From Propioniciclava sinopodophylli (GTDB lineage: Bacteria > Actinomycetota > Actinomycetes > Propionibacteriales > Propionibacteriaceae): a stretch of 64,000 nucleotides of DNA. The stretch spans positions 1 to 64,000 of the forward strand of contig NZ_SDMQ01000009.1 of assembly GCF_004324755.1 (NCBI RefSeq). Reading direction: 5' to 3'. Positions 18,293 through 26,081 of this stretch are shown piece after piece (positions within the stretch are counted from its first letter, which is position 1; each line of letters opens with the position of its first letter). The notes beneath the pieces were generated by a model. That model worked only from the letters and a program-made list of their open reading frames with translations. It was not told the DNA's origin and did no database searches. The position numbers and the translations under genes were made by a program.

Positions 18293-19120
18293 CTAGCCGC
18301 GCGGGTCCCAGCGGAAGCCGCGCAGGCCGGCGTAGAGAGCCAGGGCGGTCCACAGCAGCATCGGCAAGATCATGCCGGTCGTCGCGCCCACCAGGGCGCC
18401 GCCGGCCAGCGCCTCCCCCGAGGTACCGGTGCCGAGGTGGGCCAGGTTGATGAGGTCGATCACCGGCGTCATGGGCAGCCAGTGGGCGAAGCGCTGCACC
18501 ACGTCCGGCAGGATCGTGAGCGGCAGCGAGAAGCCCGACAGCAGCATCGCGACGAGGATCAGCGGCATCGTCGTCAGCTGGGCCGACTCGACGGTGCGCG
18601 TCCAGGTGGCGCTCCAGATGGCCAGGGCCGTCCAGGTGGCGGCGCCGCCGACGACGGCGAGGACCAGCGCCCACGGGTGGGCGAACGGGGTGCCGAGGGC
18701 GACGGCGCCCCCGATGGCGAGCCCGGACTGGACGAGGAACAACACCAGCAGGGGGACGGCGGGGGCCAGCAGGATCTCCAGTGGCGTGGGCTCGCCGGCC
18801 ACCAAGCGCTTCAGCACGAGCTGCTCGCGGCGCGCCACCAGCGAGGTGACCATCGTGAAGTACAGGACGAACATCAGTGCGCTGCCGACCAACGTCATGG
18901 TCAGGACGACGCCGAGGGCGGCGCGGTCCATCGACAGCCCCGAGAACGCGAAGGCAATCAGCGGCGGCATGGCGACCGCGGTGAGCAGGGCCGTCCGGTT
19001 GCGGACGAGGATGCGGCTCTCGGCGGCGACCAGCGCGCCGAAGCGGCGCCAGAAGCTGCCGCGGGCGGCCGGGGCGGAAGTCGCGGCGTCAGGTCGGGTG
19101 GTGGCGGTGGTGATGGTCAT
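18293..19120 (-). CDS. ABC-2 type exporter permease
   Basis: 275 residues with six predicted membrane segments, beginning FGALVAAESRILVRNRTALL, a usual opening for DrrB-like drug and bacteriocin exporter permeases. AAGGAG precedes the ATG at 19120. It lies 25 nt after the ATPase gene and 28 nt before the kinase pseudogene. With the ATPase it should form an exporter for an antibiotic or lipid-active compound. Confidence 0.85.
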   Translation of the reverse strand: MTITTATTRPDAATSAPAARGSFWRRFGALVAAESRILVRNRTALLTAVAMPPLIAFAFSGLSMDRAALGVVLTMTLVGSALMFVLYFTMVTSLVARREQLVLKRLVAGEPTPLEILLAPAVPLLVLFLVQSGLAIGGAVALGTPFAHPWALVLAVVGGAATWTALAIWSATWTRTVESAQLTTMPLILVAMLLSGFSLPLTILPDVVQRFAHWLPMTPVIDLINLAHLGTGTSGEALAGGALVGATTGMILPMLLWTALALYAGLRGFRWDPRG

Positions 19121-19145
19121 CGTGGGTCTCCTTGTCGGGGTGGGG

Positions 19146-20138
19146 TCAGGCGTTGGTGAGCGGCCGGTCGGCGACGGCGAGGAACACCTGCTCCAGCGAG
19201 GCGACACGGGCGTTCAGCGAGCCCAGCGGCTCGTCGCCGGCCCAGGCCAGCACACGGGCGAGGGTGTCCTGCAGGGTGGGGGTCTCGATCACGATCTCGT
19301 CGGTGACGTGGACGCGGGCGCCGGGGGTCTCGAGTCGGGCCAGGTCGAGGTGCTCTGGCCGGGTGAACGTGATGCGCGAGGGCGTGTCGGCGACGATCTC
19401 GGCGAGCGTGCCCTCGCGGGCGATGACGCCGGCGTGCATGATCGCGATCCGGTCGGCGAGCTGCTCGGCCTCCTCGAGGTAGTGCGTGGTGAGCAGGACG
19501 GCGCTGCCGCGCTCGACCAGGCCGGTGACCAGCCCCCAGATGGTGCGGCGGCTCTCGGGGTCCAGGCCGGTGGTGGGTTCGTCGAGGATGAGCACCTCAG
19601 GGTCGGCCATCAGCGCCAGTGCGACGTCGAGGCGACGGCGCTCGCCGCCCGAGAGCTTGTTGGTCTCCACGTCGGCGCGGCCCGCGAGGTCGACCGCTTC
19701 GAGCATGGCGTCGACCGGCAGCGGGCGGGTCAGGGTGCCGTGCCACAGGCGCGCCATCTCGGCGACGGTCAGGGCGGAGGGGAAGCCCGAGCTCTGCAGG
19801 ACGACGCCCGTGCGGAAACGGACGCGCCCGCGCTCGGCCACCGGGTCGTGGCCCAGCACCCGGATCTCACCGGCGGACGGCCTGGCCAGCCCCTCGATGA
19901 GCTCGACCGTCGAGGTCTTGCCCGCCCCGTTCGTGCCGAGCAGCGCGAACAGCTCGCCGCGGCGCACGCTCAGGTCGACGCCCCGGACGGCCTCGAAGGA
20001 CGCGGTCGGAACCCGGCGACCGGACAGGAGGTTGAGGCGGGACGCCGTCGTGTAGCTGCGGCGGACGCCGGACAGGACGATCGCCTCGTCGGTGCGGGTG
20101 GCGCCGGCGGCGGTGGGCATGTGGGCTGTCGTGGTCAT
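19146..20138 (-). CDS. ABC exporter ATP-binding protein
   Basis: 330 residues, DrrA/CcmA class. Walker A GTNGAGKT (68-75), Q-loop VLQSSG, signature LSGGERRRLDVALAL, Walker B VLILDEPTTGLD and the switch His in TTHYLEEAEQLADR; a C-terminal beta domain of about 90 residues follows, typical for drug-resistance ATPases. First gene of the exporter/two-component unit. The region before the ATG holds a tandem ACTTCACC repeat and is shared with the divergent dehydrogenase gene. Confidence 0.92.
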   Translation of the reverse strand: MTTTAHMPTAAGATRTDEAIVLSGVRRSYTTASRLNLLSGRRVPTASFEAVRGVDLSVRRGELFALLGTNGAGKTSTVELIEGLARPSAGEIRVLGHDPVAERGRVRFRTGVVLQSSGFPSALTVAEMARLWHGTLTRPLPVDAMLEAVDLAGRADVETNKLSGGERRRLDVALALMADPEVLILDEPTTGLDPESRRTIWGLVTGLVERGSAVLLTTHYLEEAEQLADRIAIMHAGVIAREGTLAEIVADTPSRITFTRPEHLDLARLETPGARVHVTDEIVIETPTLQDTLARVLAWAGDEPLGSLNARVASLEQVFLAVADRPLTNA

Positions 20139-20180
20139 GCGTCCAGACTCGCCCCGGATCGCGCCCGCCCCCAGTGCTGC

Positions 20181-20196
20181 ACTTCACCACTTCACC
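20181..20196. promoter_or_regulatory. Tandem ACTTCACC repeat in divergent control region
   Basis: Two direct copies of ACTTCACC (20181-20188, 20189-20196) in the 186-bp gap between the divergent ABC exporter and aldehyde dehydrogenase genes, 43-58 nt upstream of the ATPase start codon. A direct repeat at this position fits a binding site for the LuxR-type regulator encoded in the exporter unit, but this is conjecture. Confidence 0.3.
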
Positions 20197-20312
20197 ATGA
20201 CAAACCTCACATCACACCGCCGAGGGCCTGGGTCGCCCTCGGGAATCACGGCGTGTGCCTGCGGGTGGCCAGCACGATGCCCATCGGAGCCGTGATGGCC
20301 CGGGATCGTGCC

Positions 20313-20318
20313 TAGGCT
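20313..20318 (+). promoter_or_regulatory. -10 box for leaderless dehydrogenase mRNA
   Basis: TAGGCT, six nucleotides before the ATG at 20325. Confidence 0.5.
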
Positions 20319-20324
20319 GGTGGC

Positions 20325-21890
20325 ATGACCGCGACCCGCTCCGACGCCGCACTCCTGCTCCCGGACGCCACGGCGCGCCGCCTGCTGCCCCTGGCCCGCG
20401 CGACCTCGGGCGAGACGGACGCCACGGCGTCCCCGCTCGACGGCAGCCACCTGGCCGACGTCCCCCAGTCGACGCTGGACGACGTGGATGCCGCGTTCGC
20501 GTCCGCCCGCGCCGCGCAACCCGCCTGGGCCGAGCTGGGGGCGTCCGAACGTGGACGCCGCCTGCTGGCGTTCCACGACTTGCTGCTCGCCGCGCAGGCC
20601 GAGCTGGCCGACGTGATCGTCGCCGAGTCCGGCAAGGCGCGCAAGGACGCCGTCGAGGAGGTCTTCCACCTCGCGATGACGGCCCGCTACTACGGGCAGT
20701 ACGCGGCCGGCTTCCTGCGGCCGCAGCGCCGTCGGGGCGTGTTCTTGGGGCTGACGCGCATCGACGTGCACCACCACCCCAAGGGCGTGGTGTCAGTCAT
20801 CTCGCCGTGGAACTACCCGCTCACCATGGCGATGGCCGACGGACTCGCCGCGCTGGCGGCGGGCAACGCGGTGGTGGCCAAGCCGGACGCCCAGACCGTC
20901 CTGACCGCGCTGGCCGGGTTGGAGCTGCTGCGGCGCGCGGGCGTCCCGGACGACGTGTGGCAGGTGGTGACCGGGCCCGGCGGCGAGATCGGCACGGCGC
21001 TGGTCGAGCGCGGCGACCACGTCTGCTTCACCGGCTCCACGGCCACGGGCCGCAAGGTCGGGGTCGGGGCGGCCGAGCGGCTGGTCGCCTCCAGCCTGGA
21101 ACTGGGCGGCAAGAACCCCATGGTCGTGTGCGCGGACGCCGACCTGGACGCGGCGGTCGACGGGGCGCTCCGCGGCTGCTTCTCCAACGCGGGCCAGCTG
21201 TGCGCCAGCTTCGAGCGGTTGTACGTCGCCCGAGCGGTGTACGCGGACTTCCGCGACCGGTTCGTCGCGGCCGTCGCTGCCCTCGAACTGCGCCCCGGCT
21301 TGGACTGGACCGGCGAGGTCGGCACCCTCACCTCGGCGGCCCAACTCGACAAGGTGCAGGCGCACGTCGAGGACGCCCGCGCGAAGGGCGCGACCGTGCT
21401 CGTCGGCGGACACCACCGCCCCGACCTCGCGCCGTGGAGTTTCGAGCCGACGGTGCTGGAGGGCGTCAGCGAGGACATGGAGTGCTTCCGCGACGAGACG
21501 TTCGGCCCCGTGGTCTCCCTTTACCCGTTCGACACCGAGGAGGAGGCCCTCGCACTGGCCAACGATTCCACCTACGGACTGAACGCGGCCGTCTGGAGCC
21601 GCGATCACGCGCGAGCCCGGGCGCTGGCGTCCCGGATCAGGTGCGGAACGGTCAACGTGAACGAGGCCATCGCGGCCAGCTTTGGGTCGCTGTCGGCCCC
21701 GATGGGCGGCATGGGGCAGTCGGGCTTGGGGCGACGCCAGGGGCCCGAGGGTCTGCTGCGCTTCACGCAGGTGCAGGCCGTCGCGACCCAGCGCGGGATG
21801 GGTCTGGGTGCGCCCACGGGTGCGTCGCGGGAGAAGTTCGCCGAGGTGATGACGGGAGCGCTCAAGGTGATGCGGGCGCTGCGCCTGTGA
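20325..21890 (+). CDS. Succinate-semialdehyde dehydrogenase (aldehyde dehydrogenase family)
   Basis: 521 residues. NAD(P)+-dependent aldehyde dehydrogenase fold with SPWNYPLTMAMADGLAAL, cofactor-site FTGSTATGRKVG, general base Glu259 in LELGGKNPM and nucleophile Cys293 in NAGQLCASFE. Overall sequence resembles the mycobacterial GabD2-type succinate-semialdehyde dehydrogenase, which feeds succinate from GABA or a variant TCA cycle. Substrate is inferred from this resemblance only. Leaderless-type start. Its stop codon directly abuts the stop of the convergent sugar kinase gene. Confidence 0.85.
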   Translation: MTATRSDAALLLPDATARRLLPLARATSGETDATASPLDGSHLADVPQSTLDDVDAAFASARAAQPAWAELGASERGRRLLAFHDLLLAAQAELADVIVAESGKARKDAVEEVFHLAMTARYYGQYAAGFLRPQRRRGVFLGLTRIDVHHHPKGVVSVISPWNYPLTMAMADGLAALAAGNAVVAKPDAQTVLTALAGLELLRRAGVPDDVWQVVTGPGGEIGTALVERGDHVCFTGSTATGRKVGVGAAERLVASSLELGGKNPMVVCADADLDAAVDGALRGCFSNAGQLCASFERLYVARAVYADFRDRFVAAVAALELRPGLDWTGEVGTLTSAAQLDKVQAHVEDARAKGATVLVGGHHRPDLAPWSFEPTVLEGVSEDMECFRDETFGPVVSLYPFDTEEEALALANDSTYGLNAAVWSRDHARARALASRIRCGTVNVNEAIAASFGSLSAPMGGMGQSGLGRRQGPEGLLRFTQVQAVATQRGMGLGAPTGASREKFAEVMTGALKVMRALRL

Positions 21891-22841
21891 TCAGGCCAGC
21901 TTGCGCACGGTGAGGGAAATCGCGTCGGCGTCCGCCGGGGTCGGCACCTCGGAGCCCGGCTTGAGCACGGTCGCCGTCCCGTAGGCGACGGCGCGGTCGA
22001 GGCACAGCGCCGGGTCCTGCGTGCGCGTGCTGATGAGCAGACAGCCGGCCAACGCGGCGTCCCCCGCCCCCATCACCGACACCGGCTGGACCGGGTCGGG
22101 CTCGGCGTGCCACAGGCCGTCCTCGCAGGAGAGCAGGGCGCCCTGGGGGCCCAGCGTGGCCAGCACGCGCGGGACCCCCCGGTTGTGCAGTTCCTGCACG
22201 GCATCGATCGCGGGCTGGAGGTCGCCCGCCTTGACCGCCTTCCGGATGGAGCGTCCGGTCGCCTTCTGCAGCTCGGCCACGTTGGGGGAGAGGAGGTCGG
22301 GCGGGGTTGCGTGCGCGTGGCTGATCACGGCGTCCAGGGCGGGACCGTCGGCGTCAACGGCCACCCGGACGCCGACGGAGTGGGCCATCTCGGTGAGCTT
22401 CACGTACCAGTCGACGGGGGCGCCCGGCGGCAGGCTGCCGCACAGCGCCAGCCACGAGGCCCCCGGCAGGGAGGCGAGCAGGGTGCTCACCAGTGCCGTC
22501 TGGTTCTCCGGCGTCAGCGGCTCGCCGGGCTCGATGAAGCGGGTGGTGCTGCCGTCGGGGTGGGTGATCGAGAGGTTGGTGCGCGCACGGTGTCCGACCG
22601 GGACCATGCGGCTCGGGACGCCGCGTCTGCGCAGCGCCTCGGCCAGCGGGTCGCTGGTGTCCACCGGGACGATGGCGAGGGTGGGGTGGCCGGCGGCGTG
22701 CACGGCCGCGCTCACGTTGACCCCCTTGCCGGAGGCGAGTCGGTAGACCTGCCCGAGCCGGTTCAGCCGGGCGACGCGCAGGTCGCGGGCCAGCGGTGCG
22801 CTCCGATCGAGGCTCGGGTTCGCCGTGAAGGTGATGATCAC
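21891..22841 (-). CDS. 1-phosphofructokinase family (PfkB) sugar kinase
   Basis: About 316 residues. Starts VIITFTANPSLDR, matching the FruK/LacC opening; contains the glycine-rich substrate site ASGKGVNVS and the PfkB C-terminal signature around VSVMGAGDAALAGCLL with the catalytic Asp. It phosphorylates fructose-1-phosphate or a related hexose phosphate; no fruA/fruB PTS gene is adjacent. An ATG lies three bases upstream (22844), but a TAACCT box six nucleotides before the GTG at 22841 and family alignment favour the GTG. Confidence 0.85.
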   Translation of the reverse strand: MIITFTANPSLDRSAPLARDLRVARLNRLGQVYRLASGKGVNVSAAVHAAGHPTLAIVPVDTSDPLAEALRRRGVPSRMVPVGHRARTNLSITHPDGSTTRFIEPGEPLTPENQTALVSTLLASLPGASWLALCGSLPPGAPVDWYVKLTEMAHSVGVRVAVDADGPALDAVISHAHATPPDLLSPNVAELQKATGRSIRKAVKAGDLQPAIDAVQELHNRGVPRVLATLGPQGALLSCEDGLWHAEPDPVQPVSVMGAGDAALAGCLLISTRTQDPALCLDRAVAYGTATVLKPGSEVPTPADADAISLTVRKLA

Positions 22842-22847
22842 CATACG

Positions 22848-22853
22848 AGGTTA
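22848..22853 (-). promoter_or_regulatory. -10 box for leaderless sugar kinase mRNA
   Basis: TAACCT on the reverse strand, six nucleotides before the GTG at 22841; it decides between two adjacent start codons. Confidence 0.4.
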
Positions 22854-22888
22854 TCCCGGGGGACGCGTCCCCCGGGCGCTGCGCCACG

Positions 22889-24409
22889 CTACGGTCGGTT
22901 CGCGTACGGCGGTCCGTCGGCGTCCGCGCGGGGGAGGCGCACCGTGAACGCGGTGAGGCCCGGCCGCGAGGCGACCTCGACGCGCCCGTGGTGGGCGCCC
23001 ACCACGGCGGCGACGATGGCCAGCCCGAGCCCGGTCGACTGGCCACCGGCGCCCGACCGGACGCGGCTGGCGTCCGCGCGGGTGAACCGCTCAAAGACAC
23101 GGTCGAGCAGCTCGCGCGGGATGCCCGGGCCGTCGTCGGTGACCGTGACCACGGCGTCCGGCCCGTCGGCGGCCACCGAGGTGTGGACGCGGGTGCCGGC
23201 CGGCGTGTGCGTCCGGGCGTTGGCGAGCAGGTTGGCCACGACCTGGGTGAGCCGGTAGGGGTCGCCCTGGGCGAGGACGTCGGCGTCCGGCAGGTCGAGG
23301 GTCCAGATGTGGTCGGGGCCCGCCGCGCGGGCGTCCGACACGGCGTTGGCGACTACCTGGTTCAGCGAGGTGGGTAGCAGGGCCAGCTCGGGGCCGGAGT
23401 CGAGGCGGGCGAGCAGGAGGAGGTCCTCGACGAGGCGCGACATGCGCTCGGACTCGGACTCGATGCGTCCCAACGCGTGCGCGGTGGTGTCGGGCAGGTG
23501 GGCGCGCTCGCGGCGGGTGAGCTCCGCGTAGCCGCGGATGGACGCCAGTGGGTTGCGGAGCTCGTGGCTGGCGTCCGCGACGAACTGGCGCACCTTGGTC
23601 TCCGAGCGCTGGCGCGCGGCCAGGGCTCCTTCGACGTTGTCGAGCATGTGGTTGAACGCCAGCCCTACCTGCCCGACCTCGCTGCGGGGGTCGACGTCGG
23701 CGTCCGGGACGCGGACGGGCACGGCGACCTCACCGGAGTGCAGCGGCATGCGGGAGACGTGGTTCGCCGTCGCTGTGAGCCGGGCCAGGGGGCGCAGACT
23801 GCGCTCGACGACGGTCCGGGCGGCGATGAAGGCGATCGCGATGGCCAGCAGGGTGAGCACGGTGGCCGCCACCAGCAGGGACGTCATCGACGTCTTCAAG
23901 AAATCAGTGGACTGGCCGGTGATCAGCACGAACGTGCCCCGGACGCCGTTGGCGGTGCCCGTGACGGTCGACGCGTACAGGCGGTAGTCGCCCAACTCGG
24001 GCAGGTTGAGGGTGACGAGCTGGTCGGACGGCGTGAGGGTGTCGAGCTGGGCCGTCACGTCGGCCGAGAGCCGTTCGCGCTCGCGTCCGACCTGGACGAT
24101 GCCGTCGAAGCCCTGCAGGTAGTACAGCAGCCCCTGCTGCTGCCCGGCCCCGCCCGGCTGGCCTAACGCGCCGCCGCGGTCGCCTGCGTCCCCGCGGAAG
24201 CGGCTGGCGGAGTTGATGATCTGCGCGTCGATCTGTCCCTCGAGGATGCGGTGCATCGACAGCGCGGTCAGCCCCGACAGCAGGATCGCGATCACGGCGA
24301 CCAGCGCCGTGGTGGCCAGGATCAGCTGGCGGCTGAGCGTCCCCTTGCCCAACACCTCCGCTCCGCCGAGGGCTTGGGTTGGATCCGCCGAGGGCTTGTG
24401 TTCCGCCAT
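22889..24409 (-). CDS. Membrane sensor histidine kinase
   Basis: 506 residues. TM1 at about 29-49, an extracellular domain of about 125 residues, TM2 at 177-199, HAMP linker, DHp helix with His282 in DASHELRNPLASIRGY, then the HATPase domain with the N box in VVANLLANARTHTPAG, DDGPGIP and GLGLAIV. It is encoded just after its response regulator; the ATG at 24409 overlaps the regulator stop (TGATG), which fixes the start. The first 20 residues include PSADPTQALGG, which is the direct translation of two units of the 22-bp intergenic repeat. Signal is unknown. Confidence 0.92.
   Translation of the reverse strand: MAEHKPSADPTQALGGAEVLGKGTLSRQLILATTALVAVIAILLSGLTALSMHRILEGQIDAQIINSASRFRGDAGDRGGALGQPGGAGQQQGLLYYLQGFDGIVQVGRERERLSADVTAQLDTLTPSDQLVTLNLPELGDYRLYASTVTGTANGVRGTFVLITGQSTDFLKTSMTSLLVAATVLTLLAIAIAFIAARTVVERSLRPLARLTATANHVSRMPLHSGEVAVPVRVPDADVDPRSEVGQVGLAFNHMLDNVEGALAARQRSETKVRQFVADASHELRNPLASIRGYAELTRRERAHLPDTTAHALGRIESESERMSRLVEDLLLLARLDSGPELALLPTSLNQVVANAVSDARAAGPDHIWTLDLPDADVLAQGDPYRLTQVVANLLANARTHTPAGTRVHTSVAADGPDAVVTVTDDGPGIPRELLDRVFERFTRADASRVRSGAGGQSTGLGLAIVAAVVGAHHGRVEVASRPGLTAFTVRLPRADADGPPYANRP
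24363..24398 (-). repeat. 22-bp-period repeat array A2 (2 units), inside kinase coding sequence
   Basis: Two cores AAGCCCTCGGCGG (reverse strand; CCGCCGAGGGCTT on plus) at 24363 and 24385, period 22, linker ATCCAACCC. They lie in codons 5-16 of the histidine kinase gene, directly after its start codon. The frame stays open through both units. Confidence 0.85.
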
Positions 24410-25131
24410 CAGCCAGCCGGCTTCAGGACGTACCCGGCACCCCGCAGCGTGTGGATCATCGGCTCGCGCCCCGCGTCGATCTTCTTGCGGAGGTAGGAGA
24501 TGTAGAGCTCGACGACGTTGGCTTGGCCACCGAAGTCGTAGTTCCACACGCGGTCGAGGATCTGCGCCTTGCTCAGCACGCGGCGCGGGTTGCGCATCAG
24601 GTAGCGCAGCAGCTCGAACTCGGTCGCGGTCAGCTGGATCTCCTCGCCCGCGCGGGTCACCTCGTGAGAGTCCTCGTCGAGGGCGAGGTCGCCGACCACG
24701 AGCTGCGAGCCCGGCTTGACCAACGTCGCGCCCGAGCGGCGCAGCAGGCCGCGCAGGCGGGCGACGAGTTCCTCGAGGGAGAAGGGCTTGGTGACGTAGT
24801 CGTCCCCGCCGGCCGTCAGCCCGTGGATTCGGTCGTCCACGGCGTCCCGGGCGGTGAGAAAGATGACAGGGACGTCCGGCTGCTCGGTGCGCACGCGGCG
24901 CATCACCTCGAGCCCGTCGAAGTCGGGAAGCATCATGTCGAGCACGAGCACGTCCGGCCGCGTTTCGCGCGCGGCCTGCACGGCCGTCGTGCCGGAGTGG
25001 GCGGTGGTGACGTCCCACCCCTCGTAGCGCAGGGCCATGCTGAGCAGTTCGGTGATCGCCGGCTCGTCGTCCACGGTGAGTACGCGGATGGGCGTCCCAT
25101 CCGCCCGGGTGAGCTGCTCGCGTTCGGTCAT
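24409..25131 (-). CDS. OmpR/PhoB-type response regulator
   Basis: 240 residues. Receiver domain with DDEP near residue 20, phosphoacceptor Asp65 in VLVLDMMLPD and the conserved Lys in YVTKPFSLEELVARL; winged-helix DNA-binding domain with TATEFELLRYLMRNPRRVLSK and NVVELYISYLRKKID. First gene of the regulator-kinase pair. Closest in style to the TcrX/MprA/TrcR group, but no target can be inferred. Repeat array A3 begins 62 nt upstream of the start codon. Confidence 0.93.
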   Translation of the reverse strand: MTEREQLTRADGTPIRVLTVDDEPAITELLSMALRYEGWDVTTAHSGTTAVQAARETRPDVLVLDMMLPDFDGLEVMRRVRTEQPDVPVIFLTARDAVDDRIHGLTAGGDDYVTKPFSLEELVARLRGLLRRSGATLVKPGSQLVVGDLALDEDSHEVTRAGEEIQLTATEFELLRYLMRNPRRVLSKAQILDRVWNYDFGGQANVVELYISYLRKKIDAGREPMIHTLRGAGYVLKPAG

Positions 25132-25192
25132 GGGTCCACTCTCCCAGCCCGGCATGGCCGGACGCCATGAGTTGGCTGTGCGTTCCCTGTGA

Positions 25193-25271
25193 GAGCCCTC
25201 GGCGGAGCGGACCCAAGCCCTCGGCGGATCGGACCCAAGCCCTCGGCGGATCGGACCCAAGCCCTCGGCGG
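25193..25271 (+). repeat. 22-bp-period tandem repeat array A3 (4 units)
   Basis: Units start at 25193 (first two core bases altered), 25215, 25237 and 25259, each with core AAGCCCTCGGCGG and linker ATCGGACCC. The last core ends on the base next to the acylphosphatase stop codon (25272-25274). The array occupies most of the 140-bp gap upstream of the response-regulator gene. Confidence 0.92.
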
Positions 25272-25571
25272 TCAGCGCATGTCGAAACCGCTGGTGGACG
25301 CCTCGGGTGCGCGCCGGTCGACCAGGAAGCCGGTGACGCGGCCCGGGCGTCCGGACGCCTTGGGTGACGTGAGCAGTTCGACCATGGCGTCCACATCCTC
25401 GGGGAGGCCCTGGACGTCCACCTCCACCTGACCGTCCCACAGGTTCTCGGCGTACCCGGACAGCCCGAGGCGTCCGGCCTGCCGGGAGACCCACCACCGG
25501 AAGCCGACGCCCTGGACGTGCCCGTCGACCCGGACGAGCGCGCGGGCCAGGCCCGCGGCGTCCCAGCTCAC
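25272..25571 (-). CDS. acyP: Acylphosphatase
   Basis: 99 residues. The catalytic pattern is clear: VDGHVQGVGFRWW carries the phosphate-cradle Arg and GYAENLWDGQVEV carries the conserved Asn. It hydrolyses acyl phosphates such as acetyl phosphate or carbamoyl phosphate. The GTG start overlaps the stop of the upstream CBS-domain gene (GTGA), so the pair is coupled. Repeat array A3 begins immediately at the stop codon. Confidence 0.93.
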   Translation of the reverse strand: MSWDAAGLARALVRVDGHVQGVGFRWWVSRQAGRLGLSGYAENLWDGQVEVDVQGLPEDVDAMVELLTSPKASGRPGRVTGFLVDRRAPEASTSGFDMR

Positions 25572-25996
25572 GTGTGGAGGTAGCCGAGCAGGTGGTTGCG
25601 CTCGTCGGTGAGCTGGTCGATGCGGTACTTGACCACGTCGCCGATGGAGACGATCGCGGCGAGTTCCCCGTCGACCTCGATCGGGATGTGGCGCACGCGC
25701 TTGTGGGTCATGGTGTGGGCGGTGTCCTCGATGCGGTCCTCGAGGTGGCCCACCACCACGTCCCCGGTCATCAGGTCCGCGACCGTCGACTCCAGCAGGC
25801 CGTGCCCGGCGCCTGCGAGGCCGCGCACGACGTCGCGCTCGCTGATGATGCCGGAGATGTGGCGCCCGTCGGAGGAGACGACGACGGCGCCGATGTTGCT
25901 GTCCGCCATGAGGGAGACGAGCTCAGCCACGGTGGCGGTGGGGGAGATGGTCACGACGGAGTTGCCCTTGCTGCGGATCACGTCTTCGAGCTTCAT
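25568..25996 (-). CDS. CBS-domain pair protein
   Basis: 142 residues made of two CBS motifs (about 8-65 and 75-135), including SNIGAVVVSSDGRHISGIISERDVVRGL. CBS pairs bind adenosyl nucleotides such as AMP, ATP or SAM and act as regulatory modules. No catalytic domain is attached. The ATG at 25996 is preceded by TACCGT with six nucleotides spacing, which excludes the longer upstream open frame. Coupled to the acylphosphatase gene. Confidence 0.85.
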   Translation of the reverse strand: MKLEDVIRSKGNSVVTISPTATVAELVSLMADSNIGAVVVSSDGRHISGIISERDVVRGLAGAGHGLLESTVADLMTGDVVVGHLEDRIEDTAHTMTHKRVRHIPIEVDGELAAIVSIGDVVKYRIDQLTDERNHLLGYLHT

Positions 25997-26002
25997 GGCG
26001 GG

Positions 26003-26008
26003 ACGGTA
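26003..26008 (-). promoter_or_regulatory. -10 box for leaderless CBS-protein mRNA
   Basis: TACCGT on the reverse strand, six nucleotides before the ATG at 25996. The divergent metB promoter element TATGAT is at 26044-26049. Confidence 0.45.
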
Positions 26009-26081
26009 CCCGGAACGGGCGGGCCACGCCAGAGACCCGGCCGTATGATCGGTCGCACACCAGTGGAAAGGGGCTCGTCCA

